Assembly (NCBI GenBank): GCA_025925185.1
Contig: JAICLV010000025.1
Location: 1 to 21,336 of the forward strand
Length of the DNA: 21,336 nt
Source: Acidothermaceae bacterium
GTDB lineage: Bacteria > Actinomycetota > Actinomycetes > Acidothermales > Acidothermaceae
Direction: 5' to 3'
Positions 1 through 7,487 of the stretch are shown here, piece after piece. The notes under the pieces are model-generated. The model was not told the DNA's origin. It saw only the letters and a list, made by a program, of their open reading frames with translations, and ran no database searches. How positions within the stretch are numbered: the first letter of the stretch is position 1; each line of letters starts with the position of its first letter. Both the position numbers and the translations under genes were made by a program.

Positions 1-115
1 CTCGTGTCTTTTTTCAGCGTATCGTGATTCTGCGCTGTGGCAGAGAAGCCGAGAATCGCCATGCCGCCGTCCAGGAAGGCGTCGATCCAAACCGGCCGGG
101 GGGAAGCGGTCTTTT
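1..115. other. Flank downstream of the distal Flp pilin gene
   Basis: No supportable gene. On the minus strand this lies just after the last pilin stop. An imperfect dyad (GATTCT at 26-31, AGAATC at 52-57) could form a weak hairpin, but no T-run follows it on the minus strand. The GC-rich palindrome CCGGCCGG lies near 92-99. One minus-strand frame stays open to the window edge but has no convincing start or ribosome binding site. Confidence 0.3.
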
Positions 116-313
116 CTATCGACAATTTGTGGTGTCGCTCGACATCGCAGAGCCGATCTTTCCGCACGAGTCGGAGTACGACTTGTGGACGACGACCCCG
201 AGCGTGACGATGACGAGGACGACGACGGCCGCGATCGCGCTGACGATCAGCGCGTACTCGACCGCCGACGCGCCCTCATCGGCGTCACGCTGGCGGAGCC
301 GTTGTCTTTTCAC
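116..313 (-). CDS. flp: Flp-type (type IVb) pilin, distal copy
   Basis: A 65-residue Flp/Fap pilin, the structural subunit of Tad pili, processed by a prepilin peptidase and assembled by CpaF/TadB/TadC. The sequence shows a short basic N-terminus, then the class IVb signature DEG|ASAVEYA (cleavage after Gly14, with Glu19 and Tyr20 at +5 and +6), then one hydrophobic helix (about residues 21-43). The mature tail is short and has two cysteines (Cys50, Cys64) that could close a disulfide loop. The start is GTG, 24 nt after the stop of the other pilin; a GAGG lies about 13 nt upstream, so initiation may rely partly on coupling. It is clearly a paralogue of the upstream pilin (same EGASAVEY core, same Cys-pair tail). 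Family assignment is very secure; its share in the fibre is unknown. Confidence 0.93.
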   Translation of the reverse strand: MKRQRLRQRDADEGASAVEYALIVSAIAAVVVLVIVTLGVVVHKSYSDSCGKIGSAMSSDTTNCR

Positions 314-337
314 GCTATGTCGTCGACCTCAGCCGAG

Positions 338-547
338 TTACTTGCAATCGGTGACCGCGGTCGTGTGGCCATTAGTCTTGATCCCGTTACAGGTGCTGTT
401 GAACTTGTCCTTCACCAAGCCACCGAGGGCGAACACGACGACCACGATGACCGCGGCGATCGCGGCGACCAGCAGACCGTACTCGACAGCGGAGGCGCCC
501 TCGTCACTCTTCTGGTGACGGCGGATCCCCCGAATGTAGGCGATCAT
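338..547 (-). CDS. flp: Flp-type (type IVb) pilin, promoter-proximal copy
   Basis: A 69-residue Flp pilin precursor. The leader of about 17 residues ends in DEG|ASAVEYG (Glu22 and Tyr23 at +5/+6 after Gly17), followed by a hydrophobic helix (about 24-44) and a polar tail with Cys53 and Cys68. The family is known to form thin bundled adhesive fibres after cleavage by a TadV/CpaA-type peptidase, which is not in this window. ATG at 545-547 is preceded by GGAGG (558-562) at a 10-nt spacing, a strong site that can be partly masked by a leader stem. It is first in a two-pilin unit and sits 165 nt downstream of the response regulator gene, so it probably has its own promoter or processing point giving high pilin expression. 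As the better-translated copy it is my guess for the major pilin. Confidence 0.94.
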   Translation of the reverse strand: MIAYIRGIRRHQKSDEGASAVEYGLLVAAIAAVIVVVVFALGGLVKDKFNSTCNGIKTNGHTTAVTDCK

Positions 548-557
548 CTCTAGCGAA

Positions 558-562
558 CCTCC
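558..562 (-). promoter_or_regulatory. Ribosome binding site of the proximal pilin
   Basis: GGAGG lies 10 nt before the pilin ATG. Its first two G residues (562, 561) can pair with C615 and C616 in the leader stem, so access to it could be regulated. Confidence 0.65.
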
Positions 563-624
563 GAAGCCGTATGTGCCTTACCGGGCGAAGACCACCCAGC
601 CTTTTTTGAGCTTCGGCTATTAGC

Positions 625-651
625 GACCGGGAATGTATCGGACTCCCGGTC
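625..651. repeat. 8-bp perfect inverted repeat in the pilin leader
   Basis: GACCGGGA (625-632) and TCCCGGTC (644-651) are perfect inverted arms around an 11-nt spacer. No T-run follows on the minus strand, so it is unlikely to be a simple intrinsic terminator of the response regulator gene. It may be an operator for the neighbouring LuxR-type regulator or an RNA hairpin. Confidence 0.6.
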
Positions 652-712
652 GGACATCACGTGCGGATGGGGGATACCACGCCTAGCCAATTCGGGCTAT
701 AGTTCGCGGCAT

Positions 713-1345
713 CTACTCGGCCGACTTGATCAACCCGAGTCGCATCGCCGACATCAGCGCCTGCGCCCGGTTTGCCGCGCCCAGCTTCTCGTACAGCTTC
801 GAGATGTGGGTCTTGGTCGTCGACTCGCTGATGAACAGCTTTCGCGCGATCGCGGCCACCCCCAGTCCGTCGGCGAGCAACTGCAAGACCTCGCGCTCGC
901 GCGGGCTCAGCTGCGGCCCGGACGGCGTGAGCCGACGCCGCATCGCATCGGCGAGGTCGCTCGCCGAGAACGAGCGCGGCGAGACGACGGCGTGCCGGGC
1001 AGCCGAGACGACGTCCTCGGCCGGCGCGTCTTTCGACACGAACGCCGACGCGCCCGCCTCCAATGCCCCGAACAGCTGCTCGTCGCCCGCGTACATGGTG
1101 AGGACGACGATGCCAATGTCGTCGTTGTGCTCGCGCAGCATGCGCGCGACGTCCAAGCCGTTGCCGTCAGGCAGTCGGACGTCGACAACGACGACGTCCG
1201 GCGCGTGCTCCTTCGCCGCCGCGACCGCCTCAGCGACCGATGAGGCCTCCGCCACGACGGTGAAGTCCTCGGTGCGCTCGAACGCCCGGCGCAATCCCTG
1301 CCGGATGAGCTCGTGGTCGTCAACGAGCAGCACGTTCGCGGCCAT
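713..1345 (-). CDS. NarL/FixJ-type (LuxR HTH) response regulator
   Basis: A 210-residue two-domain response regulator. The receiver domain (about 4-120) has the acidic pair Asp9/Asp10, phospho-acceptor Asp55 in the VVVVDVRLPDG strand, Thr83 and Lys105, so all the phosphorelay residues are present. The C-terminal LuxR-type helix-turn-helix (about 145-207) begins LSPREREVLQLLADG. Phosphorylation by the upstream kinase should promote dimerisation and DNA binding. The ATG lies inside the 3' end of the kinase gene (26-nt overlap) and follows a GGGGAAGGGGG-type ribosome binding site, so the pair is translationally coupled. It lies between tadC and the pilin genes; the dyads in the following leader are candidate targets. 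Family and partner are certain from sequence and context; control of pilins is inferred. Confidence 0.95.
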   Translation of the reverse strand: MAANVLLVDDHELIRQGLRRAFERTEDFTVVAEASSVAEAVAAAKEHAPDVVVVDVRLPDGNGLDVARMLREHNDDIGIVVLTMYAGDEQLFGALEAGASAFVSKDAPAEDVVSAARHAVVSPRSFSASDLADAMRRRLTPSGPQLSPREREVLQLLADGLGVAAIARKLFISESTTKTHISKLYEKLGAANRAQALMSAMRLGLIKSAE

Positions 1346-3050
1346 CGCGGCCCCCTTCCCCTGTGTCGGACGTCGCTCGGTCGGTTACCGAGCCCGCCAT
1401 GACGTTAGCGTCACGCGGCCGAGATCGCCGTTCGCCAAGCCGGACGTCGACGAAAGTGCCGTGCGGATCACGTTGCCCGACCTCGAGGACGCCGCCAAGC
1501 CGGTCAGCGCGCTCGCGCATCACCTCAAGACCGAAGCTGTCGATGCGCTTCGTGCCGAGCCCGCGTCCGTCGTCCTCGACACGCAGGTGGGCGAACGGCG
1601 GGTCGACGCGGCAGGTGACCCACAGATGCTCGGCGCCCGCGTGCTTGCGGGCGTTCGTGATTGCCTCCTGCGCGATCCGCAGCAACTCCGCCTCCACAGT
1701 GATGGGCAGCCGGTCGGGCGCCTCGTCGAGGATGACGTGCACCGAGAACGCCGCGCCCACGCTCACCTGCCGGACGTAGTCGGACAGCGCGTTGCCCAGG
1801 CTGATCTGCGCCTGCACCTCGCTGCGCAGGTCGAAGATGGACAACCGCAATTCCCCGACCATACGTGTTACCTCGCGACGCAACGCACGGAAGGCGTCGG
1901 CCTGCTGGGAGTCGGTGGCGTCCGCCACGAGGTCGTCGATGGCGTAACCGAGCGACGCCAGCTCTTGGGCGATGCCGTCGTGGATCTCGCGGGCGAGGCG
2001 CCGCCGTTCCTCAGATGTCGCGATCGTGCGCACCTCGCCGAACAACAGAGCCGTCTCCAGCCGCAGCGTTGCCTCGTCGACCAGCTCGACCGCCGCGGTC
2101 ACCTGCGCCCCGTCCAGCGGCAGCACCGGGAGCCCCCGGGCGGCCGACACCACGGGATCCGACTCGACGGCCACCAGACCGAACGTCCGGTCGCCCATCT
2201 GCAGCGGCAGCACCGCGTGCCGCGCGTCATCGTCTTGCCCGTCGCCCACCAGCCGACCGGTGCCGACGCTCGGACCGTTGGCGCGCCACGCCCGTCCGAG
2301 CGGTGTGTCCTCGGCCAGCGAGATGTCCCAGTCGACGAATGTGGCGCCCTCCAGCGCGAGCGGCACCAGCCGCCCGCCGTCTGCCCTGATGAGTACGGCG
2401 CCCCGGTCAAAGCCCACACGGGCCTGCAGTTCTTGCAGCAGACCTTGCGCGAGGCTGACCGCGTCGAGTCCGCCCGACAGCTGGCGGCTGACCGTGCGCA
2501 ACTGGCTGAGCAGCTCGTAGGCCGCCTCGTAAGAGCGATTCACATCGGACGGTGCCGACGCGGCGGCCAGCCGCCGAATCCACGCGGTGAGCAACCCCAC
2601 GGCCAGCGCGAGGAGAACCCACTGCGCCGAGTCGGCGCCGAAGCTGTGCAGCGACTGCGGGTTGTGCGCGACGAGGTGCCCAAGCAGGAGCACGAGCGCA
2701 GCGAGGCCGGCTGCGTTGACGGCCGAGGTGAGGCCGTGCAGCAAGCCGGCCGCGAAGGCGGGGGCAAGCAGGTAGGGGAGCAGGCTGGTGCGGTCGGCGG
2801 GTGGCGCGATGATGCCGATGGCCGCCACGCAAGCCTCGGCCGCGGGCAGCAGCCGGCGGATCAGCGCGCTCCGTATCGGGATGTACGCGATCAGCGCCGC
2901 GAGCGCTAGAACGAGGGCCCCGGCAACGGTCCGGCGCGGATGGTCGTCCAATGCCGCGACGACGAAGCAGAACCCGAGCAATGTGAGGCGAACCGCCGAC
3001 ACCAACGCGCGCGGCTCGGCGAGCCGGGCGAAGCGACGTCCGGACTTCAC
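1320..3050 (-). CDS. Membrane sensor histidine kinase (HisKA_3, NarX/DegS family)
   Basis: A 576-residue kinase. The N-terminal 160 residues hold about five hydrophobic segments (roughly 20-36, 43-60, 70-85, 90-125, 143-158). A GAF-like region (about 190-335) follows, then the HisKA_3 dimerisation helix with phospho-acceptor His357 in EERRRLAREIHDGIAQEL. The catalytic HATPase domain has the N-box (QEAITNARKHA, Asn466), the G1 box DDGRGLG (493-499), and the GLEVMRERADRLGG motif (507-520) typical of the family. No extracellular sensor domain is obvious, so the signal may be membrane-derived or cytosolic through GAF. The start is GTG at 3048-3050, preceded by GAGGTG at a 5-nt spacing and 15 nt after the tadC stop. 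It is therefore cotranscribed with the pilus genes and with its response regulator. The C-terminal 35 residues are low-complexity and polar. Confidence 0.94.
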   Translation of the reverse strand: MKSGRRFARLAEPRALVSAVRLTLLGFCFVVAALDDHPRRTVAGALVLALAALIAYIPIRSALIRRLLPAAEACVAAIGIIAPPADRTSLLPYLLAPAFAAGLLHGLTSAVNAAGLAALVLLLGHLVAHNPQSLHSFGADSAQWVLLALAVGLLTAWIRRLAAASAPSDVNRSYEAAYELLSQLRTVSRQLSGGLDAVSLAQGLLQELQARVGFDRGAVLIRADGGRLVPLALEGATFVDWDISLAEDTPLGRAWRANGPSVGTGRLVGDGQDDDARHAVLPLQMGDRTFGLVAVESDPVVSAARGLPVLPLDGAQVTAAVELVDEATLRLETALLFGEVRTIATSEERRRLAREIHDGIAQELASLGYAIDDLVADATDSQQADAFRALRREVTRMVGELRLSIFDLRSEVQAQISLGNALSDYVRQVSVGAAFSVHVILDEAPDRLPITVEAELLRIAQEAITNARKHAGAEHLWVTCRVDPPFAHLRVEDDGRGLGTKRIDSFGLEVMRERADRLGGVLEVGQRDPHGTFVDVRLGERRSRPRDANVMAGSVTDRATSDTGEGGRDGRERAAR

Positions 3051-3065
3051 GACTTCACCTCGGTC

Positions 3066-4001
3066 TCAGTGCAGAAGGTTGTGGTAAGCGGAGATCGCCG
3101 CTGGGCCCATCACCACGATGAACAGCGCGGGCAGGATGCAAAACACTAGCGGGAAAAGGATTTTGACCGGCACTTTCTGTGCTTGCTCCTCCGCGCGCTG
3201 GGTGCGCTTCACCCGCATGTCGCGCGATTGCACCCGCAGCACACTCGCGATCGGGATGCCGAACTGGTCGGCCTGCACCATCGCCGTGACGAAACCGCGC
3301 AGCTCGACGACGTTCGTGCGCTCGGCTAGTGCGCGCAGCGCGTCGATACGACCCAAGCCGATCTGCATCTCCTGCAACACTCGGAAAAGCTCGTCCGCCA
3401 GTGGTCCGCGGGTGTTGCGCGCAACTTGTGACAGCGCCGAGTCAAACGGCAGACCGGCCTCGACGGAGATGGTCAACAGGTCCATCGAGTCGGGCAGGTC
3501 GCGGCGGATTCGCTCGTTCCGGTTGTACGCGGCCTGGTAAAGCGCGATGTCGGGGACAAAGTAGCCGAGCGGCGTCAACACGATCGCGATGCCCATGGTC
3601 ACCCCCAGGCCGGCGCCGAAGAGCAGCGGGAAGGCGATGCCGACGGCGGCGCCGGCGGCGAGCCCGAGCACTTTGAACGCCTGCACCCGTTCGACGTCCC
3701 AGCGAAGGGGGCTGCCGGCGAGCTCGAGCTTGTGGCGAAGCCGCGCCGACTCGTCTCGCGGGCTAAACCGGTTGCCGAGCTGGCCTAGTCGCGCGACCAG
3801 CGGTCCGACAACGCGTTCGTTGAACGGCCGGTCGAGTTCGCGCCGCACCCGGTCCGATTGCGGGCCGAGGGCGTCGAGCGCGGCGAGCGAGCGACTGACC
3901 TGTTGGCGCTGCGACGCGGCGGCGCCGAGGCTGACGATCGCGCCGACGATGCCGATGAAAATGGCCGCGACACCGAGCGCGAGCAGCGTGCTTTGCGACA
4001 T
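3066..4001 (-). CDS. tadC: Tad pilus inner-membrane platform protein TadC
   Basis: A 311-residue type II secretion system F-domain protein of the TadC branch. There is an N-terminal membrane helix (about 5-28), a basic linker, two adjacent hydrophobic segments (about 110-130 and 132-155), the cytoplasmic T2SSF helical domain (about 168-285) with the typical DLPDSMDLLTISVEAGLPFD stretch, and a C-terminal membrane helix (about 281-305). In Tad systems TadB and TadC form the platform through which the CpaF ATPase drives pilin extraction and assembly. The ATG at 3999-4001 is 16 nt after the tadB stop, with a modest GGTGG site. Length and layout are normal for the family. Kinase and regulator genes follow immediately. 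Confidence 0.92.
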   Translation of the reverse strand: MSQSTLLALGVAAIFIGIVGAIVSLGAAASQRQQVSRSLAALDALGPQSDRVRRELDRPFNERVVGPLVARLGQLGNRFSPRDESARLRHKLELAGSPLRWDVERVQAFKVLGLAAGAAVGIAFPLLFGAGLGVTMGIAIVLTPLGYFVPDIALYQAAYNRNERIRRDLPDSMDLLTISVEAGLPFDSALSQVARNTRGPLADELFRVLQEMQIGLGRIDALRALAERTNVVELRGFVTAMVQADQFGIPIASVLRVQSRDMRVKRTQRAEEQAQKVPVKILFPLVFCILPALFIVVMGPAAISAYHNLLH

Positions 4002-4017
4002 CGTCAGACCACCGCCT

Positions 4018-6057
4018 TCACACCTGGACCTTGACGATGCGCGACAGCCACACGACGCCGGCGGTCATCGTCGCGACGAGCACGACGAGCATGATGATGC
4101 CGAGCGGGTCCGTGAACAGCGGCTTGATGTAGCTGGGCCGCACGAGCACCAGGTAGGTGCCGAAAACCGGCGGCAGCGCGCCGAGAATCCACGCCGACAA
4201 ACGACCTTCGGCCGACAGACCGCGTACTTGGCGGCGCAACCGCTCCCGCTCGCGGATCGTCGCGGCGACCGTCGTCAGCACCTCGGCGAGGTTGCCGCCA
4301 ACCTCGCGCTGGATGCGGATGGCCATCACGACCCAGGCGAAGTCTTGGCTGTCCATGCGGGTGGCGATGCCCTCGAGCGCGTCCTCGGCCGGGACGCCGA
4401 GACGGGTCTCGACGAGCGCTCGGTTGAACTCCACCGAGACCGGCGAGAGCTCCTCTCGGACGACGGCGTCCATCGCCTGCACCAGCGAGTGGCCCACCGA
4501 CAGGCTGCCTGAGATGAGTTGCAGCGTGTCGGGCAACTGCTCGAGGAAGGCTGTCGATCGCCGCGATTCCTTGATGACGAGATATCCGATCGGGCCGCCG
4601 ACGCCAGCGACGATGCCGAGGATCGCGGCGACCGCGGAACCGCCCGACAGCAAAAGAAAAAGCAGGCCGAGTCCAAGCGCGCTGCCGGCTTGGATCACGA
4701 TCCACTCGGCGGGCTTCAGCGGGACGCCGGCGCCTTCCAAGCGTCGTCCGAGCTTCGCGTCGAAGTCTCGCGAGACGACGAGGCGGCCGGCCAGCTGGAC
4801 AGCGGAGCGCGCGACCGAGCTGTCGCCGAGCGCCGTGGTCTGCGAATCCTTGCGCGACCCGCGGCCGGTCAGCGTGTAGAACGACAGCCGCCGGCGCACG
4901 CGGGTGTCACGCGCGTCGACCGTCGACGCGTTCCAGGCGAACAGCCCCAAAACCCCTACCAGGCCGCAGAAAAGAGCGATCAGGCCGATGCTGAGGGTGC
5001 TGGTCGACCCGAGGTTGCTGGGCTGGATCGCCACCGGCCGTGGGCCGGTCGCCCCCGCCGACGGCGACGCGACGGCCGCCTTCGCGAGCGGGGTGAACGC
5101 GGTGTCGCTGATCGTCTGGCCGCCGGCCGACGCGGTGACCGAGATCGTCACGGACGTCCCCGCCAGGCTGGCCGGGACGGTCCCGGTGATGAGCACCTCC
5201 GTCGCGATGTCTTTCGCGGCCTGCCGGAACGCCGGGGCGAAGTCGCCTGCCTTCGTGGTGCTGATAACCCGACCGCCCGCCGCCGCCGTCATCTCCTGGA
5301 GCGGTTCGACCTGCGCGACCGCGGTGCCGAACGACACCGCGTCGAGGACCGCGCCGCCGGAGGCCTTCTCAGCGGCCACCACTTGGGCAAGCGTCGCCTT
5401 GCTGCCCTCGTCGTGGCCGTCGGTGAGCAACACGATGGTTCGCGAGCCGACGGCGCCGAGCGTTTGCAGCGCGAGCAATGTGCCGTCGTACAAGGCGGTG
5501 TTGCCGTTCGCTTGCAGCGCGGCGACTTTGGCGCGGACGGCGGCGCGGTCCGTGGTCGGCATGGCGACGAGCGCCGCGGTGGTCGACACCGTGACGAGCC
5601 CGACCTTAACGTCGGACGGAACGGCCTCGAGGAACGCGTTAGCGGCGGCCTTGGCACCGTCGATGCCGGCGCCCTTCATGCTGCCGCTGATATCGACGAC
5701 GAGCATCGCGGTGCGCACCACCTGCGGCGGCGGGGTGGCTCCGACCGCCTTCGCCGTCGACGGAATCGGCACGCCGTTGGCGCTCAGCCGCACCGACGCG
5801 GGGTCGACCGACTGCCCGTCGGCGAGGTCGACGGCGCTGAACAGCACCTGGATGGAACCCGGGTCGGTCGTGAGCTGCACGATCCGCCCTTGCGGTCCTG
5901 CCGAATCGGACGAGGCGGGGCCGGACGATGTTGGCGTCGACGACGCGGCCGGTGCAGGCGCCGCCGCCACCGGGCCGCACAGCGCGCCGGTCGCGACGAA
6001 TCCCACTGCTAGCGCGGCCAGCCGTCGGGCCAACTGTCGGGCGCTTGCGTGTCTCAT
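4018..6057 (-). CDS. tadB: Secreted VWA domain fused to TadB (T2SSF) platform protein
   Basis: A 679-residue fusion. Residues 1-33 look like a signal peptide (RR near the start, hydrophobic core, cleavage near AAA-P). A Ser/Pro/Ala-rich linker leads to a von Willebrand A domain (about 114-290) with a complete MIDAS: DISGS (Asp122, Ser124, Ser126), Thr187 and Asp213 in LLTDGHDEG. A small beta-rich region follows (about 291-325), then a membrane helix (353-375), a cytoplasmic linker, a hydrophobic pair (455-495), and the T2SSF domain (about 505-625) ending in two more helices (625-642, 655-672). The start at 6055-6057 follows the cpaF stop by 13 nt; the frame extends further upstream, but that part only overlaps cpaF and looks non-coding. 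The predicted topology puts the VWA domain outside the membrane and TadB inside. TadB is usually about 300 residues without VWA. Confidence 0.9.
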   Translation of the reverse strand: MRHASARQLARRLAALAVGFVATGALCGPVAAAPAPAASSTPTSSGPASSDSAGPQGRIVQLTTDPGSIQVLFSAVDLADGQSVDPASVRLSANGVPIPSTAKAVGATPPPQVVRTAMLVVDISGSMKGAGIDGAKAAANAFLEAVPSDVKVGLVTVSTTAALVAMPTTDRAAVRAKVAALQANGNTALYDGTLLALQTLGAVGSRTIVLLTDGHDEGSKATLAQVVAAEKASGGAVLDAVSFGTAVAQVEPLQEMTAAAGGRVISTTKAGDFAPAFRQAAKDIATEVLITGTVPASLAGTSVTISVTASAGGQTISDTAFTPLAKAAVASPSAGATGPRPVAIQPSNLGSTSTLSIGLIALFCGLVGVLGLFAWNASTVDARDTRVRRRLSFYTLTGRGSRKDSQTTALGDSSVARSAVQLAGRLVVSRDFDAKLGRRLEGAGVPLKPAEWIVIQAGSALGLGLLFLLLSGGSAVAAILGIVAGVGGPIGYLVIKESRRSTAFLEQLPDTLQLISGSLSVGHSLVQAMDAVVREELSPVSVEFNRALVETRLGVPAEDALEGIATRMDSQDFAWVVMAIRIQREVGGNLAEVLTTVAATIRERERLRRQVRGLSAEGRLSAWILGALPPVFGTYLVLVRPSYIKPLFTDPLGIIMLVVLVATMTAGVVWLSRIVKVQV

Positions 6058-6070
6058 CGTCGCGGCGGCC

Positions 6071-7462
6071 TCATCCGGCGTCCACGCGCACGAGCGCCGG
6101 CTTGAGGTGCACGCCCGCGTCGCCGAGCTTGTCGAGGAACGCGTCGAGCGAGGCGGTGGGGTTGAGCCGGCCTTGCGGACGCCCTGCGTCGTCATAGCCG
6201 GAGCTGAAATCGAAGGCGAACAGCTCCCGCAGCTCGACGGCGTCGAGGGAGTCGGCCTCGATGCCGACGACCTCCGTGACATGCGTGATAAGCCGGCTGC
6301 CGTCCTTGAACCGCGCCTGATGGACGACGATGTCGAACGCGCTTGCCATCTGCTCGCGAATCGCGCGCACCGGCAACTCCATGCCGGCCATCAACACCAT
6401 GGTCTCGATGCGGGCGAGCACGTCGCGCGGCGAGTTCGCGTGCACGGTGCAAATCGAGCCGTCGTGGCCGGTGTTCATCGCCTGCAGCATGTCGAGCGCC
6501 GCGGCGTCGCGCACCTCGCCGACGACGATGCGGTCGGGCCGCATGCGCAGGGCGTTGCGCACCAGGTCTCGGATGCGAATCTCGCCGCGGCCTTCGATGT
6601 TCGGCGGCCGGGCCTCAAGGCGCAACACGTGGTCTTGATGCAGTTGCAGCTCTGCGGCGTCCTCGATGGTGATGATGCGCTCGTCGGAGGGGATGAACGA
6701 CGAGAGCGCGTTCAGCGTCGTGGTCTTGCCAGCGCCGGTGCCCCCGGACACCAGGATGTTCAATCGCGCTCGCACGCAGCCGCGCAAGAACTCGGCAAGC
6801 TCAGGGGTCATGGTTCCGAAGCCGACGAGGTCGTCGGCCTCGTAGGGATCGGTGGCGAACTTGCGGATCGTGAGCAGTGAGCCGTCGACGGCGACGGGTG
6901 GCACGACGGCGTTGATGCGGCTGCCGTCGGACAATCGCGCGTCGACCATCGGACTCGACTCGTCGACCCGTCGCCCGACTTGCGCGACTATTTTGTCGAT
7001 GGTGCGGCGCAAATGCGCCTCGTCGACGAACGTCGCGGTGACCGGGTGCAGCTTGCCCGCCCGCTCGACGTAGAGCTGGTCGTAGCCGTTCACCATGATC
7101 TCGGTGATCTCCGGGTCGCGCAGGAAAGGCTCCAGCGGGCCGTAGCCCAAGATGTCGTCGGCGATCTCCTGCGCGATCCGCGCGCGATCGGCGACTGACA
7201 GCGGTGTCTCTTCTTGCGCCAGCACCTCGTGCAGCGTGTGCCGCACCTTTTGCTCGAGATCGGCCTGCGTGAACTTCGCGTCGTACAGCTGCGGGCCGAG
7301 GCTTTCCAGCAGCGACGTGTGGACGGTGCGCTTGAGGTCGCCGAACAGGTCGGCGCTCCCACGCCGTCCGGAGTGCACGTGCGCCTCGAGCGCCTGCGTG
7401 GTCGGTTGCGCGTCGGCGTCGCGCGAACGCCGCGCTTGCGCCAACCGGTCGGCCAAACTCAT
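6071..7462 (-). CDS. cpaF: Tad pilus assembly ATPase CpaF/TadA
   Basis: A 463-residue secretion ATPase of the VirB11/GspE superfamily that powers Flp pilus assembly. Visible motifs in order: an N-terminal domain with the CpaF-typical stretch [23 protein letters not shown] (104-126), Walker A GGTGAGKT (240-247), the Asp box ITIEDAAEL (264-272), Walker B IVVGEVRD (312-319), and the His box [10 protein letters not shown] (338-347). All catalytic elements are intact. The start at 7460-7462 has GAGGTG at a 5-nt spacing; the longer open frame upstream runs through the cpaE tail and is rejected. It lies 25 nt downstream of cpaE and 13 nt upstream of the VWA-tadB gene, so one operon. It is soluble and should dock on TadB/TadC at the inner face of the membrane. 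Confidence 0.97.
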   Translation of the reverse strand: MSLADRLAQARRSRDADAQPTTQALEAHVHSGRRGSADLFGDLKRTVHTSLLESLGPQLYDAKFTQADLEQKVRHTLHEVLAQEETPLSVADRARIAQEIADDILGYGPLEPFLRDPEITEIMVNGYDQLYVERAGKLHPVTATFVDEAHLRRTIDKIVAQVGRRVDESSPMVDARLSDGSRINAVVPPVAVDGSLLTIRKFATDPYEADDLVGFGTMTPELAEFLRGCVRARLNILVSGGTGAGKTTTLNALSSFIPSDERIITIEDAAELQLHQDHVLRLEARPPNIEGRGEIRIRDLVRNALRMRPDRIVVGEVRDAAALDMLQAMNTGHDGSICTVHANSPRDVLARIETMVLMAGMELPVRAIREQMASAFDIVVHQARFKDGSRLITHVTEVVGIEADSLDAVELRELFAFDFSSGYDDAGRPQGRLNPTASLDAFLDKLGDAGVHLKPALVRVDAG

Positions 7463-7487
7463 GACATCACCTCGATCACGACGTCGA

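Larger units (their letters stand above)
548..712 (-). promoter_or_regulatory. Pilin leader / intergenic regulatory region
   Basis: The 165 bases between the response regulator stop and the pilin start form the longest gap inside the minus-strand tad run. In minus-strand order it holds a small hairpin (TAGCC/GGCTA, plus coordinates 684-699), an 8-bp inverted repeat with an 11-nt spacer (625-632 and 644-651), an A6 tract (602-607), and a 7-bp GC-rich stem (610-616 with 561-567) whose 3' arm takes in two G residues of the pilin Shine-Dalgarno GGAGG. I see no convincing -35/-10 pair. It likely contains the pilin promoter and a structured leader; that is inference. Confidence 0.5.

Noticed and set aside
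548..712. c-di-GMP class I riboswitch before the pilins
   Set aside because: Expected from biology of pili, but the conserved GCAAACC and ACGCAAAGCC-type cores are absent on the minus strand.
726..2909. Very long plus-strand open frame opposite the kinase and regulator genes
   Set aside because: Composition is Arg/His/Gln-rich without domains, it has no ribosome binding site, and it lies antisense to two genes with intact catalytic motifs. High GC content creates such frames.
5950..6000. Lipobox in the VWA-TadB signal peptide
   Set aside because: Cys27 is preceded by Leu (GALC), which does not fit the small residue required at -1; a standard signal peptidase I site lies a few residues later.
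6058..6282. N-terminal extension of the VWA-TadB protein
   Set aside because: The extra 75 residues overlap cpaF in another frame and are Ser/Arg-rich. A signal peptide starts exactly at the ATG at 6057.
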